Source of the DNA: G963677915 sp963677915
GTDB taxonomy: Bacteria; Bacillota; Clostridia; Lachnospirales; Vallitaleaceae
NCBI GenBank assembly: GCA_963677915.2
Contig: CAXXGE010000052.1
Coordinates: forward strand, 1 to 28,044
DNA: 28,044 nt
Direction: 5' to 3'
The notes below the pieces were generated by a model, which saw nothing but the letters and a program-made list of their open reading frames with translations, was not told the DNA's origin and did not search any database. The position numbers and the translations under genes were made by a program. Below, in pieces: positions 6,384 through 13,673 of the stretch. Each line of letters begins with the position of its first letter. Position 1 is the stretch's first letter.

Positions 6384-7400
6384 ATGGATAAAATACTTGA
6401 AATAAAGAATCTGAACACATCGTTCTTCTCCCATTTGGGAGAAATCAAAGCTGTAAGAGGTAACAGTTTCACCATGAACAAAGGGGAAATCCTTGGCATT
6501 GTCGGAGAGTCGGGCAGCGGCAAGAGTGTCACTGCCATGTCGATTATGGGACTCATAGACCATCCGGGACGAATCAAGGAAGGTGAAATCATCTTCAACG
6601 GTGTCGATCTGGCAAGGAAGACGAACCGGGAGATGACGGACATAAGAGGACAGGAAATATCCATGATTTTCCAGGATCCCATGACATCCCTCAATCCGGT
6701 CTACACTATCAGGAACCTGATGGTGGAGGTCATCAGGCGACACCAGAAAGTCTCCCAAAGGGAAGCACACAAGATTGCCATTGAAAAATTGCGGATGGTC
6801 GGCATTCCTGAGCCGGAGAAAAGAATCCATTCATATCCGCACGAATTTTCAGGCGGCATGAGGCAGAGGGCGATGATTGCGACAGCATTATCCTGCAATC
6901 CGAAACTGCTCATTGCGGATGAACCGACAACGGCGCTGGACGTCACAATCCAGGCGCAGATACTCGATATCATGCGGAACCTTGCCAAGGAGCTGGATAC
7001 TTCCATCATCATCATTACCCATGACCTCGGTGTTATCGCAGAGACCTGTACCAATCTTGTCGTCATGTACGGCGGACTGATCATGGAAAAGGGCACGGTG
7101 GATGAGATTTTCCATGCGCCACAGCACCCATATACAATGGGACTTATGGCATCGATACCGAAAATGGACGAGGTTGAAAGAGAACGCCTTGTTCCTATTC
7201 CGGGATCTCCGCCGGATCTTCTCAATCCGCCTAAGGGATGCCCTTTCTCACCCAGATGCAAATATGCAATGGATATCTGCCTTGAAGAAATGGCGCCTGA
7301 GTTCGATATAAGCGATAGCCACCATTCATTCTGCTGGCTGATTCACAAGGATGCACCAGCGGTTGAAGGCTTCAAGAAAGGACGTGGGTCAAATGAGTGA
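6384..7400 (+). CDS. oppD: Oligopeptide ABC transporter ATPase OppD
   Basis: The protein has 338 residues. Walker A GESGSGKS is at 41-48, the Q-loop is in MIFQDPMTSLNP, the ABC signature FSGGMRQR at 155-162 is followed by Walker B LLIADEPT, and the switch His is in IITHDLG. The C-terminal OppD/DppD extension has the usual cysteines of an iron-sulfur cluster site (CPFSPRCKYAMDICLEEMAP, with a last Cys in HSFCWL). It powers uptake by ATP hydrolysis on the inner face of the membrane together with OppF. ATG 6384 is taken instead of the in-frame TTG 6381. The 3' end overlaps oppF by 8 bp. Confidence 0.93.
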   Translation: MDKILEIKNLNTSFFSHLGEIKAVRGNSFTMNKGEILGIVGESGSGKSVTAMSIMGLIDHPGRIKEGEIIFNGVDLARKTNREMTDIRGQEISMIFQDPMTSLNPVYTIRNLMVEVIRRHQKVSQREAHKIAIEKLRMVGIPEPEKRIHSYPHEFSGGMRQRAMIATALSCNPKLLIADEPTTALDVTIQAQILDIMRNLAKELDTSIIIITHDLGVIAETCTNLVVMYGGLIMEKGTVDEIFHAPQHPYTMGLMASIPKMDEVERERLVPIPGSPPDLLNPPKGCPFSPRCKYAMDICLEEMAPEFDISDSHHSFCWLIHKDAPAVEGFKKGRGSNE

Positions 7401-8385
7401 GAAGACACCTTTGCTTGAGGTCAGAAGTCTCCACAAGCACTTTACTATTAGGCACAGCATCTATCAGCACAAGCGTCTTGTTCTGAAAGCGGTTGACGGC
7501 ATATCCTTTTATATCAACAAGGGAGAGACCTTCGGACTGGTTGGTGAGTCAGGCTGCGGCAAGTCTACAACCGGAAGAACCATCGTCAAGCTCTATGAAG
7601 CTACTGACGGGGAGATTATCTATGACGGCGAGGACATCACCAAGCTAACGGAAAAGGAGATGCTGCCCTACCGAAAGAAGATCCAGATGATTTTCCAGGA
7701 TCCCTATGCTTCTTTAAATACCCGTATGACGGTTGCTGATATCATTGGCGAAGGACTGGACATCCATACGGACTATAAAGGCAAGGAGCGCCAGGAAAGG
7801 ATATTCAACCTTCTGGAGGTCGTTGGCCTTAAAAGGGAACATGGCAGTCGGTATCCGCACGAATTTTCAGGCGGACAAAGACAGCGGATCGGTATTGCCA
7901 GAGCGCTGGCGGTCGAACCGGAGCTGATTATCTGCGATGAACCCATCTCAGCCCTTGATGTATCCATTCAGGCACAGGTTGTCAATATGCTGGAAGACCT
8001 GCAGAAGGAACTGGGTCTTACGTACCTGTTTATAGCCCACGACCTGTCAATGGTAAGACACATATCTGACAGAATCGGGGTCATGTACCTTGGTCATCTG
8101 ATGGAAACAGCCTCCAGTCATGACCTGTACAAAGAACCTCTTCACCCATACACCAAGGCGCTCTTGTCCTCGATACCCATTCCCGACCCGAGAGCCAGCA
8201 GGGAAAGTCGCATCGTGCTTCAAGGTGACGTGAAAAGTCCAATCAATCCGCCGGAAGGCTGCCGGTTCAGCTCCAGGTGCCGATATGCCAAGGAAAAGTG
8301 CCATAAGGTGACGCCGGTCCTAAGGGCGATCAAACCGGGGCATATGGCAGCCTGCCACTATGTAGAGGAAATAAACGGGCTTTAA
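7393..8385 (+). CDS. oppF: Oligopeptide ABC transporter ATPase OppF
   Basis: The 330-residue partner of OppD has Walker A GESGCGKS at 51-58, Q-loop MIFQDPYASLN, signature FSGGQRQR at 158-165, Walker B LIICDEPISALD and switch His in IAHDLSM. It ends with the cysteine-containing OppF tail (CRFSSRCRYAKEKC). ATG 7393 is preferred because it has an upstream AAAGGA and begins the normal OppF N-terminus (SEKTPLLEVRSL); an in-frame upstream ATG at 7351 lies inside oppD with no RBS. The next gene is oppA, after an 83-bp gap that holds an extra promoter. Confidence 0.93.
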   Translation: MSEKTPLLEVRSLHKHFTIRHSIYQHKRLVLKAVDGISFYINKGETFGLVGESGCGKSTTGRTIVKLYEATDGEIIYDGEDITKLTEKEMLPYRKKIQMIFQDPYASLNTRMTVADIIGEGLDIHTDYKGKERQERIFNLLEVVGLKREHGSRYPHEFSGGQRQRIGIARALAVEPELIICDEPISALDVSIQAQVVNMLEDLQKELGLTYLFIAHDLSMVRHISDRIGVMYLGHLMETASSHDLYKEPLHPYTKALLSSIPIPDPRASRESRIVLQGDVKSPINPPEGCRFSSRCRYAKEKCHKVTPVLRAIKPGHMAACHYVEEINGL

Positions 8386-8404
8386 AAGTATCTTATCGAT
8401 TTTA

Positions 8405-8433
8405 TTGATATTTTCTTGGTTAAGGATTACAAT
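8405..8433 (+). promoter_or_regulatory. Internal promoter for oppA
   Basis: TTGATA (8405-8410) and TACAAT (8428-8433) are each one base from consensus and are spaced by 17 bp, in the gap between oppF and oppA. A second weaker pair (TTGGTT 8416, TATATA 8439) overlaps it. An own promoter fits the need for more binding protein than permease. Confidence 0.65.
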
Positions 8434-8468
8434 ATGTCTATATACTTAGAAAAAAAGGAGGAGTTTTA

Positions 8469-10145
8469 GTGAAAAAGATTTTAACCATGCTACTAGTGCT
8501 GGCCGTGTCGGTATCCCTTCTGGCTGCATGCAGCAAAAAGGAAGAATCGACTACCGAAAGCGGCAGTACGACAGAGAGTACTACAACCGAGGAAAGCTCT
8601 AATACCGGAGAGACAATGGTTGGAAAAATACTTGAATGGAACATCAGCGCGGATCCAAAGACGATCGATCCGGGCCTTAATGGTGCCAACGACGGCGGCC
8701 ATGTCATCAATAACACCTTTGAAGGACTTACAAGAGAAAGGAGCGGTGAAGTGTTTCCGGGCATCGCAGAATCATGGGAATTCAGTGATGACGGCCTGAC
8801 TGTCACCTTTCATCTCAGGGAATCCAAGTGGTCCGACGGCAGCGATCTGACGGCGAATGACTTCATCTATGCCTGGAAGAGGGCTATGGATCCTGCGACT
8901 GCTTCCGAGTACTCCTGGATATGGGAATATACGAACGTTGTTGGGGCCTATGAAGCCGTCTATGAAGAAGGATCGCTGGACGATGTCGGCATTTCGGCGC
9001 CGGATGACTATACACTTGTCGTTGAACTGAACAATCCGACTGACTATATAGTCCAACTGCTGTCCTTCTACCATTTCATGCCGGTCAAACAATCGGCAGT
9101 CGAAGCAGGTGCCGACGGCGCGTGGGCGAAAGATCCTGATGCGGTTGTCAGCAACGGACCCTTTGTTCTAACTTCCTATACCATAGGCGAAGGTCTGACC
9201 CTTGTTAAGAATCCATATTACTGGAATGCGGATGAGGTCATGCTGGACGGAATCAACGGCTACTTCATCGATGAAGCTTCAACTGCATATCAAGCCTACC
9301 AGAATGGTGAACTGGACTTCCTGCCTGATGTTCCTCCGGCAGAAGTAACCCGCCTTATTGCCGAGGACCCGAACTTCTATGTATTCCCACTCCTTGGTAC
9401 ATACTACTACAACTTCAACATGGATCTGGATATTTGGTCTGATGTAAGGGTTCGCAGAGCATTCAACCTGGCTATCAACAGAGAACTGATCTGTGAAACG
9501 AAAGGATCAGGAGAAGTTCCTGCTACCGGCTTCATACCGCCTGGTTTCATCGATGCGGATGGCAATGACTTCTTCGAGGTCGCCGGAACCTATGACATTC
9601 CTTCCGATGACAGCATGGTCGCCGAAGCTCAGAGGCTGATGGCAGAGGCCGGCTATCCGAATGGCGAAGGTTTCCCTGAATTCACGATTCTCTATAATAC
9701 TTCAGAAGCGCACCAGATGGTTGCCGAGCTTGTACAGGAAATGCTGAAAACCAACTTGGGCGTCACGTGCACCCTTGAGAACCAGGAATGGGCCGTCTTC
9801 CAGGATACAAGAAAAGAAGGGGATTATGAAATGTCCCGCGGTGGCTGGCTGACCGATTTCATGGATCCTATCGGTATGTTGAGCATCTTCACTTCCGACA
9901 ATGTCTACAACGATCCGAACTACAACAACGCTGCCTATGATGAGCTTGTGGAGAAGGCTGTCCAGTCGATCGGCAAAGAACACTTTGACTATCTGTATCA
10001 GGCACAGGATATCCTGATGACGGACCTGCCTGTACTGAATGTCTACCACTATACAGATATTGTACTGGTATCCGATAAAGTGGTTGGATGGGACCGTTCG
10101 GTTCTGGATTCATACGATTTCAGTAAAGCTGATCTTGTAGAATAA
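8469..10145 (+). CDS. oppA: Peptide-binding lipoprotein OppA (SBP family 5)
   Basis: The 558-residue extracytoplasmic receptor has a lipoprotein signal peptide: a KK pair, a hydrophobic stretch and the lipobox LLAAC with the lipid-bearing Cys21. A Ser/Thr/Glu-rich linker (about 25-50) follows, and then the family 5 solute-binding fold begins at ILEWNISADPKTIDPGLN. Family motifs include GLTRERSGEVFPGIAESWEFSDDGLTVTFHLRESKWSDG and VRRAFNLAINRELI. It captures peptides for OppBCDF. The start codon is GTG 8469, with AAGGAGG 7 bp upstream. It has its own promoter and terminator, so it can be expressed apart from the permease genes. Confidence 0.94.
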   Translation: MKKILTMLLVLAVSVSLLAACSKKEESTTESGSTTESTTTEESSNTGETMVGKILEWNISADPKTIDPGLNGANDGGHVINNTFEGLTRERSGEVFPGIAESWEFSDDGLTVTFHLRESKWSDGSDLTANDFIYAWKRAMDPATASEYSWIWEYTNVVGAYEAVYEEGSLDDVGISAPDDYTLVVELNNPTDYIVQLLSFYHFMPVKQSAVEAGADGAWAKDPDAVVSNGPFVLTSYTIGEGLTLVKNPYYWNADEVMLDGINGYFIDEASTAYQAYQNGELDFLPDVPPAEVTRLIAEDPNFYVFPLLGTYYYNFNMDLDIWSDVRVRRAFNLAINRELICETKGSGEVPATGFIPPGFIDADGNDFFEVAGTYDIPSDDSMVAEAQRLMAEAGYPNGEGFPEFTILYNTSEAHQMVAELVQEMLKTNLGVTCTLENQEWAVFQDTRKEGDYEMSRGGWLTDFMDPIGMLSIFTSDNVYNDPNYNNAAYDELVEKAVQSIGKEHFDYLYQAQDILMTDLPVLNVYHYTDIVLVSDKVVGWDRSVLDSYDFSKADLVE

Positions 10146-10161
10146 CAATTATCGACAATCG

Positions 10162-10193
10162 GGGTCGCCTCTTTATTGGGGCGGCCCTTTTAT
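10162..10193 (+). terminator. Rho-independent terminator after oppA
   Basis: A 10-bp stem (10162-10171 with 10178-10187, including two G-T pairs) with loop TTTATT is followed by TTTTAT. It is 16 bp after the oppA stop. Confidence 0.85.
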
Positions 10194-10199
10194 AAAGAG

Positions 10200-10274
10200 T
10201 GCCAGAGGGACGGACCTTTTTGGCACGGGAGTCGATTGAACGACATAGTGCCAAAAAGGTCCGTCCCTCTGGCA
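10200..10274. repeat. REP-like long perfect inverted repeat
   Basis: Arms 10200-10226 and 10248-10274 are exactly complementary over 27 bp. The 21-nt loop has an inner GTCG/CGAC pairing (231-234 with 241-244 of the 10-kb block). Each arm begins TGCCA and ends TGGCA(C), so each arm can itself fold, which is the design of paired REP (BIME-like) elements. The core GGGACGGACCTTTTTGGCAC is, from memory, a sequence seen as scattered copies in many bacterial genomes near IS200-like transposase (RAYT) genes. No transposase gene is present here. It lies between the oppA terminator and the tig promoter. Confidence 0.85.
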
Positions 10275-10299
10275 TTCCCTTGACCCTACGAAAAAAAAC

Positions 10300-10328
10300 T
10301 AGACCGAGTCAAAGCCCTATGTTATAAT
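10300..10328 (+). promoter_or_regulatory. Promoter of the tig-clpP-clpX unit
   Basis: A perfect -10 TATAAT (10323-10328) is paired with TAGACC (10300-10305) at 17 bp. It lies about 70 bp before the tig start, which has AGGAGG at 10381-10386. No paired CtsR or CIRCE heat-shock operator was found. Confidence 0.65.
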
Positions 10329-10396
10329 GTTCAAATGACTAAACATGGGGATTTGTGCCCATTTCTATAAGAGAAGAACAAGGAGGAACATAACAA

Positions 10397-11683
10397 ATGA
10401 ACACCAAAGTGGAAAAACTGGAAAACAGCATGGTGAAGCTCACTATCGAGGTGGATGCAGAAGCATTTGAAGCGGGCATCCAGAAAGCGTACCTTAAAAC
10501 AAGAGGCAAAATCAATATGCCTGGGTTCAGAAAAGGCAAAGCACCAAGAAAGCTTATTGAAAAATCTTACGGTGCTGGAGTCTTCTATGAGGACGCAGCG
10601 AACAGCATCATCCCGGATGCATATGATGAAGCGGTTAAAGAGACAGGACTCGAAGTTGTTTCCAGACCAAGCATAGATGTGGAACAGATCGAATCTGGAA
10701 AGCCTTTCATTTTCACTGCTGAAGCAGCAGTCAAGCCTGAAATTACACTGGGCGAATACAAAGGCATCAGCGTTGAAGCATCCGAAGTTTCAGTCAGCGA
10801 CGAAGAAGTCGATGCTGAACTTAAAAAAGCACAAGACCAGAATTCCCGTATAGTCGCAGTTTCTGACAGAGCTGTCCAAGACGGCGATACAGTCAACATC
10901 GATTTCGAAGGTTTCGTCGACGGCGTTGCTTTCGAAGGCGGAAAAAGCGAAGGCCACGAACTCGTCATCGGTTCAGGTTCCTTCATCGATACATTCGAAG
11001 ATCAATTGATTGGCAAGAACATAGGCGAAGAGCTTGAAGTCAACGTCACATTCCCAGAAGAGTACCATTCAGAAGACCTTGCTGGAAAAGTTGCTCTTTT
11101 CAATGTGAAAATCAACAGCATTCAGGCGAAAGAACTGCCTGAGCTTGATGATGAGTTTGCAAAGGACGTTTCAGAGTTCGATACGCTTGATGAATACAAA
11201 GCTGACGTCAAAGAAAACCTTCTGAAGCGCAAGCAAAGCGAAGCTGATAACATCAAGAAGGAAAAAGTGATCGAAGCTGCAATCGCAAATGCAACAATCG
11301 AGCTTCCAGATCCAATGGTCGATCTTGAAGCTGAGAACATGGCATATGAGTTTGCACAGAACATCCAGGCACAAGGACTTCAGCTTGAAGACTACTTCAA
11401 GTATACAGGACAGGACATGAGCAGCCTTCAGGAACAAATGAAAGAGCGTGCTGTAAACAAAATCAAGTCCCGGCTTGTACTTGAGGCAATTGCTGCAGCC
11501 GAGAATATTGAAGTATCCGATGAAGACGTTGATGCTGAATTCGAAAGAATGGCGTCCATGTACCAGATGGAACTTGACAAACTGATGGCAAACGTAGGCG
11601 ATGATGAGAAGGAATCCATCAAGCAGGATCTCCTGAACAAGAAAGCATTCGATCTGATTGTTGCAGAAGCGAAAGAAGCATAA
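10397..11683 (+). CDS. tig: Trigger factor, ribosome-associated chaperone and prolyl isomerase
   Basis: The 428-residue protein binds at the ribosome exit tunnel and shields new chains. Domains in order are: the N-terminal ribosome-binding domain with the signature MPGFRKGKAPR (about residues 41-51), an FKBP-type isomerase domain (about 160-245, DGDTVNIDFEGFVDGVAFEGG), and the helical C-terminal chaperone domain (about 250-428). Length and order match the family. Codon use is somewhat more biased than in the neighbours, as expected for an abundant protein. It is followed by clpP after 34 bp with no visible terminator or promoter, so the genes are probably cotranscribed. Confidence 0.96.
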   Translation: MNTKVEKLENSMVKLTIEVDAEAFEAGIQKAYLKTRGKINMPGFRKGKAPRKLIEKSYGAGVFYEDAANSIIPDAYDEAVKETGLEVVSRPSIDVEQIESGKPFIFTAEAAVKPEITLGEYKGISVEASEVSVSDEEVDAELKKAQDQNSRIVAVSDRAVQDGDTVNIDFEGFVDGVAFEGGKSEGHELVIGSGSFIDTFEDQLIGKNIGEELEVNVTFPEEYHSEDLAGKVALFNVKINSIQAKELPELDDEFAKDVSEFDTLDEYKADVKENLLKRKQSEADNIKKEKVIEAAIANATIELPDPMVDLEAENMAYEFAQNIQAQGLQLEDYFKYTGQDMSSLQEQMKERAVNKIKSRLVLEAIAAAENIEVSDEDVDAEFERMASMYQMELDKLMANVGDDEKESIKQDLLNKKAFDLIVAEAKEA

Positions 11684-11717
11684 ACATATTTATTAGAAGC
11701 AAAAGGAGGCCGGACCT

Positions 11718-12299
11718 ATGAGTTTAGTTCCAATTGTAGTAGAACAAACAAACCGAGGCGAGCGTTCTTACGACATCTTTTCAAGATTGCTTAAAGATCG
11801 CATCATCTTCTTATCGGAAGACGTCAACCATGTAACGGCCAGTTTGATTGTAGCTCAAATGCTGTTCCTTGAAGCGGAAGATCCAGACAAGGACATTCAT
11901 TTCTATATCAACAGTCCAGGCGGTTCCATTACCGACGGCATGGCCATTTATGATACAATGCAGCTCATCAAACCTGATGTATCGACAATCTGTGTCGGTA
12001 TGGCAGCGAGCATGGGTGCCTTCCTGTTGTCAGGAGGCAAGCAAGGCAAGCGTTATGCGCTGCCTAACGCAGAAATCATGATCCACCAGCCGCTGGGCGG
12101 CACACAGGGCCAGGCATCGGATATCAAAATCCATGCAGAACGCATATTGGCCATGAAAAAGAAACTCAATGAACTTCTGAGTCAAAACACTGGTCAGTCC
12201 TACGAAGTCATCGAAAGGGATACCGAGAGGGACAATTTCATGACCTCAGATCAAGCTGTCGCTTATGGCCTGATTGACAAGGTGATTGAACAGAGATAA
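11718..12299 (+). CDS. clpP: ATP-dependent Clp protease proteolytic subunit ClpP
   Basis: The 193-residue serine peptidase forms the tetradecameric chamber fed by ClpX. The catalytic triad is visible: Ser98 in GMAASMGAF, His123 in MIHQPLGG and Asp172 in ERDTERDNFM. The N-terminal MSLVPIVVEQTNRGERSYDI is typical. AAGGAGG (11703-11709) precedes ATG 11718. clpX follows after 18 bp. A short propeptide may be removed, as usual in ClpP. Confidence 0.97.
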   Translation: MSLVPIVVEQTNRGERSYDIFSRLLKDRIIFLSEDVNHVTASLIVAQMLFLEAEDPDKDIHFYINSPGGSITDGMAIYDTMQLIKPDVSTICVGMAASMGAFLLSGGKQGKRYALPNAEIMIHQPLGGTQGQASDIKIHAERILAMKKKLNELLSQNTGQSYEVIERDTERDNFMTSDQAVAYGLIDKVIEQR

Positions 12300-12317
12300 C
12301 TGAAAGCAGGTGTTAGG

Positions 12318-13625
12318 ATGCCAAGCAAATTTGATGACAAGAAACAATTGAGATGCTCTTTTTGCCATAAGTCGCAAGAGCAGGTCAGAAAGCTTATAGC
12401 GGGACCGAATGTCTATATATGCGATGAATGCATTGAGCTGTGTTCCGAGATTATAGAGGAAGAGTTTCAAGATACGAAACCCGACCTGGAACTTGCCAAT
12501 GTACCGAAGCCGAAAGAGATACACGATTTCCTGGACAAGTATGTCATTGGGCAGGATGAAGCCAAGAAAACACTGGCGGTCGCTGTCTACAACCATTATA
12601 AGAGAATCCGCAGCGATGTGGTCTCGGGTGATGTGGAACTGTCCAAGAGCAATATCATGATGCTTGGCCCTACCGGTTCAGGAAAAACGCTTCTGGCGCA
12701 GACGCTGGCCAGGATGCTGAACGTGCCCTTTGCCATTGCCGACGCTACTTCCCTGACGGAAGCAGGGTATGTAGGTGAAGACGTGGAGAATATTCTGCTG
12801 CGTCTGATTCAGGCCGCCGACTTCGATATCGAAAAGGCCGAGCAGGGCATTATCTATATCGACGAGATAGATAAGATTGCACGCAAGTCTGACAACCCTT
12901 CGATCACAAGGGATGTCAGCGGTGAAGGCGTGCAGCAGGCATTGCTTAAAATCCTGGAAGGTACGGTCGCTTCCGTGCCGCCACAAGGCGGGCGCAAGCA
13001 TCCCCATCAGGAATTCATACAGATTGACACGAACAATATCCTCTTTATCTGTGCGGGTGCTTTTGACGGGCTTGAAAAAGTCATCGAGCAGCGTATCGGT
13101 AGGAAGACAATGGGATTTGGCGCGGAAATCATCAGCAAACAGGAAAAGGAGATCGGAGAGATCCTGAAACAGATCTCCCCTGAAGACTTGCTGAAGTACG
13201 GCTTGATTCCGGAATTCATCGGCAGGGTGCCCGTTGTGGTAACACTTGAAAACCTGACGAAGGATGCATTGATGCAGATATTGACAGAGCCTAAGAACGC
13301 TTTGACAAAGCAGTATCAGTCCCTGTTTGCCATGGATGACGTAGCACTTGAATTCGAGCCGGAGGCCCTTGAAGCTGTTGCGGAGAAATCCCTGGAAAGA
13401 AAAACAGGCGCCAGGGGACTAAGGTCCATTCTGGAAAAGATGATGACGGACATCATGTATGAGATCCCATCCAATGACAAGATTGAAAAGTGCGTCATAA
13501 CGAAGGCGACAGTGGATGGTACACAGCAGCCGATACTGGTTCATAACGAAAATGTGGCTGCCATAAAGCAACCAACTGCTGCGAAGCCGAAAGGCAAGCG
13601 CAAGAGTGAAGATGAAACTGCTTAA
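12318..13625 (+). CDS. clpX: ATP-dependent Clp protease ATPase subunit ClpX
   Basis: This is a 435-residue AAA+ unfoldase. The N-terminal C4 zinc-binding domain uses Cys13, Cys16, Cys35 and Cys38. Walker A GPTGSGKT is at 117-124, Walker B is in IIYIDEIDK, and the sensor and arginine-finger regions follow. The ClpP-docking loop, IGF in most ClpX proteins, reads MGFG here (KTMGFGAE), a conservative change. The C-terminal tail is Lys-rich. The RBS is weak (AGGTG about 6 bp before ATG). A hairpin with a T run follows the stop. Confidence 0.97.
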   Translation: MPSKFDDKKQLRCSFCHKSQEQVRKLIAGPNVYICDECIELCSEIIEEEFQDTKPDLELANVPKPKEIHDFLDKYVIGQDEAKKTLAVAVYNHYKRIRSDVVSGDVELSKSNIMMLGPTGSGKTLLAQTLARMLNVPFAIADATSLTEAGYVGEDVENILLRLIQAADFDIEKAEQGIIYIDEIDKIARKSDNPSITRDVSGEGVQQALLKILEGTVASVPPQGGRKHPHQEFIQIDTNNILFICAGAFDGLEKVIEQRIGRKTMGFGAEIISKQEKEIGEILKQISPEDLLKYGLIPEFIGRVPVVVTLENLTKDALMQILTEPKNALTKQYQSLFAMDDVALEFEPEALEAVAEKSLERKTGARGLRSILEKMMTDIMYEIPSNDKIEKCVITKATVDGTQQPILVHNENVAAIKQPTAAKPKGKRKSEDETA

Positions 13626-13629
13626 TCCA

Positions 13630-13657
13630 ATCCCCCTGCATGCGTAGGGGGATTTTT
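13630..13657 (+). terminator. Terminator or attenuator between clpX and lon
   Basis: An 8-bp stem (13630-13637 with 13646-13653) with loop GCATGCGT is followed by five T residues. It lies 5 bp after the clpX stop and ends only 16 bp before the lon ATG. No lon promoter is visible after it, so lon is probably reached by readthrough or from a promoter inside clpX. Confidence 0.75.
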
Positions 13658-13673
13658 GAAAGGTTGGATAAAG

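Noticed and set aside
5718..6830. 370-codon open frame on the minus strand opposite oppC and oppD
   Set aside because: It is antisense to two well-conserved transporter genes, gives a His/Asp/Arg-rich product without recognisable domains, and crosses a gene boundary. It is a codon-bias shadow.
10300..10320. CtsR heat-shock operator before tig
   Set aside because: Only one half-site AGTCAAA (10307-10313) is present; the neighbouring heptads do not match. No CIRCE element was found either.
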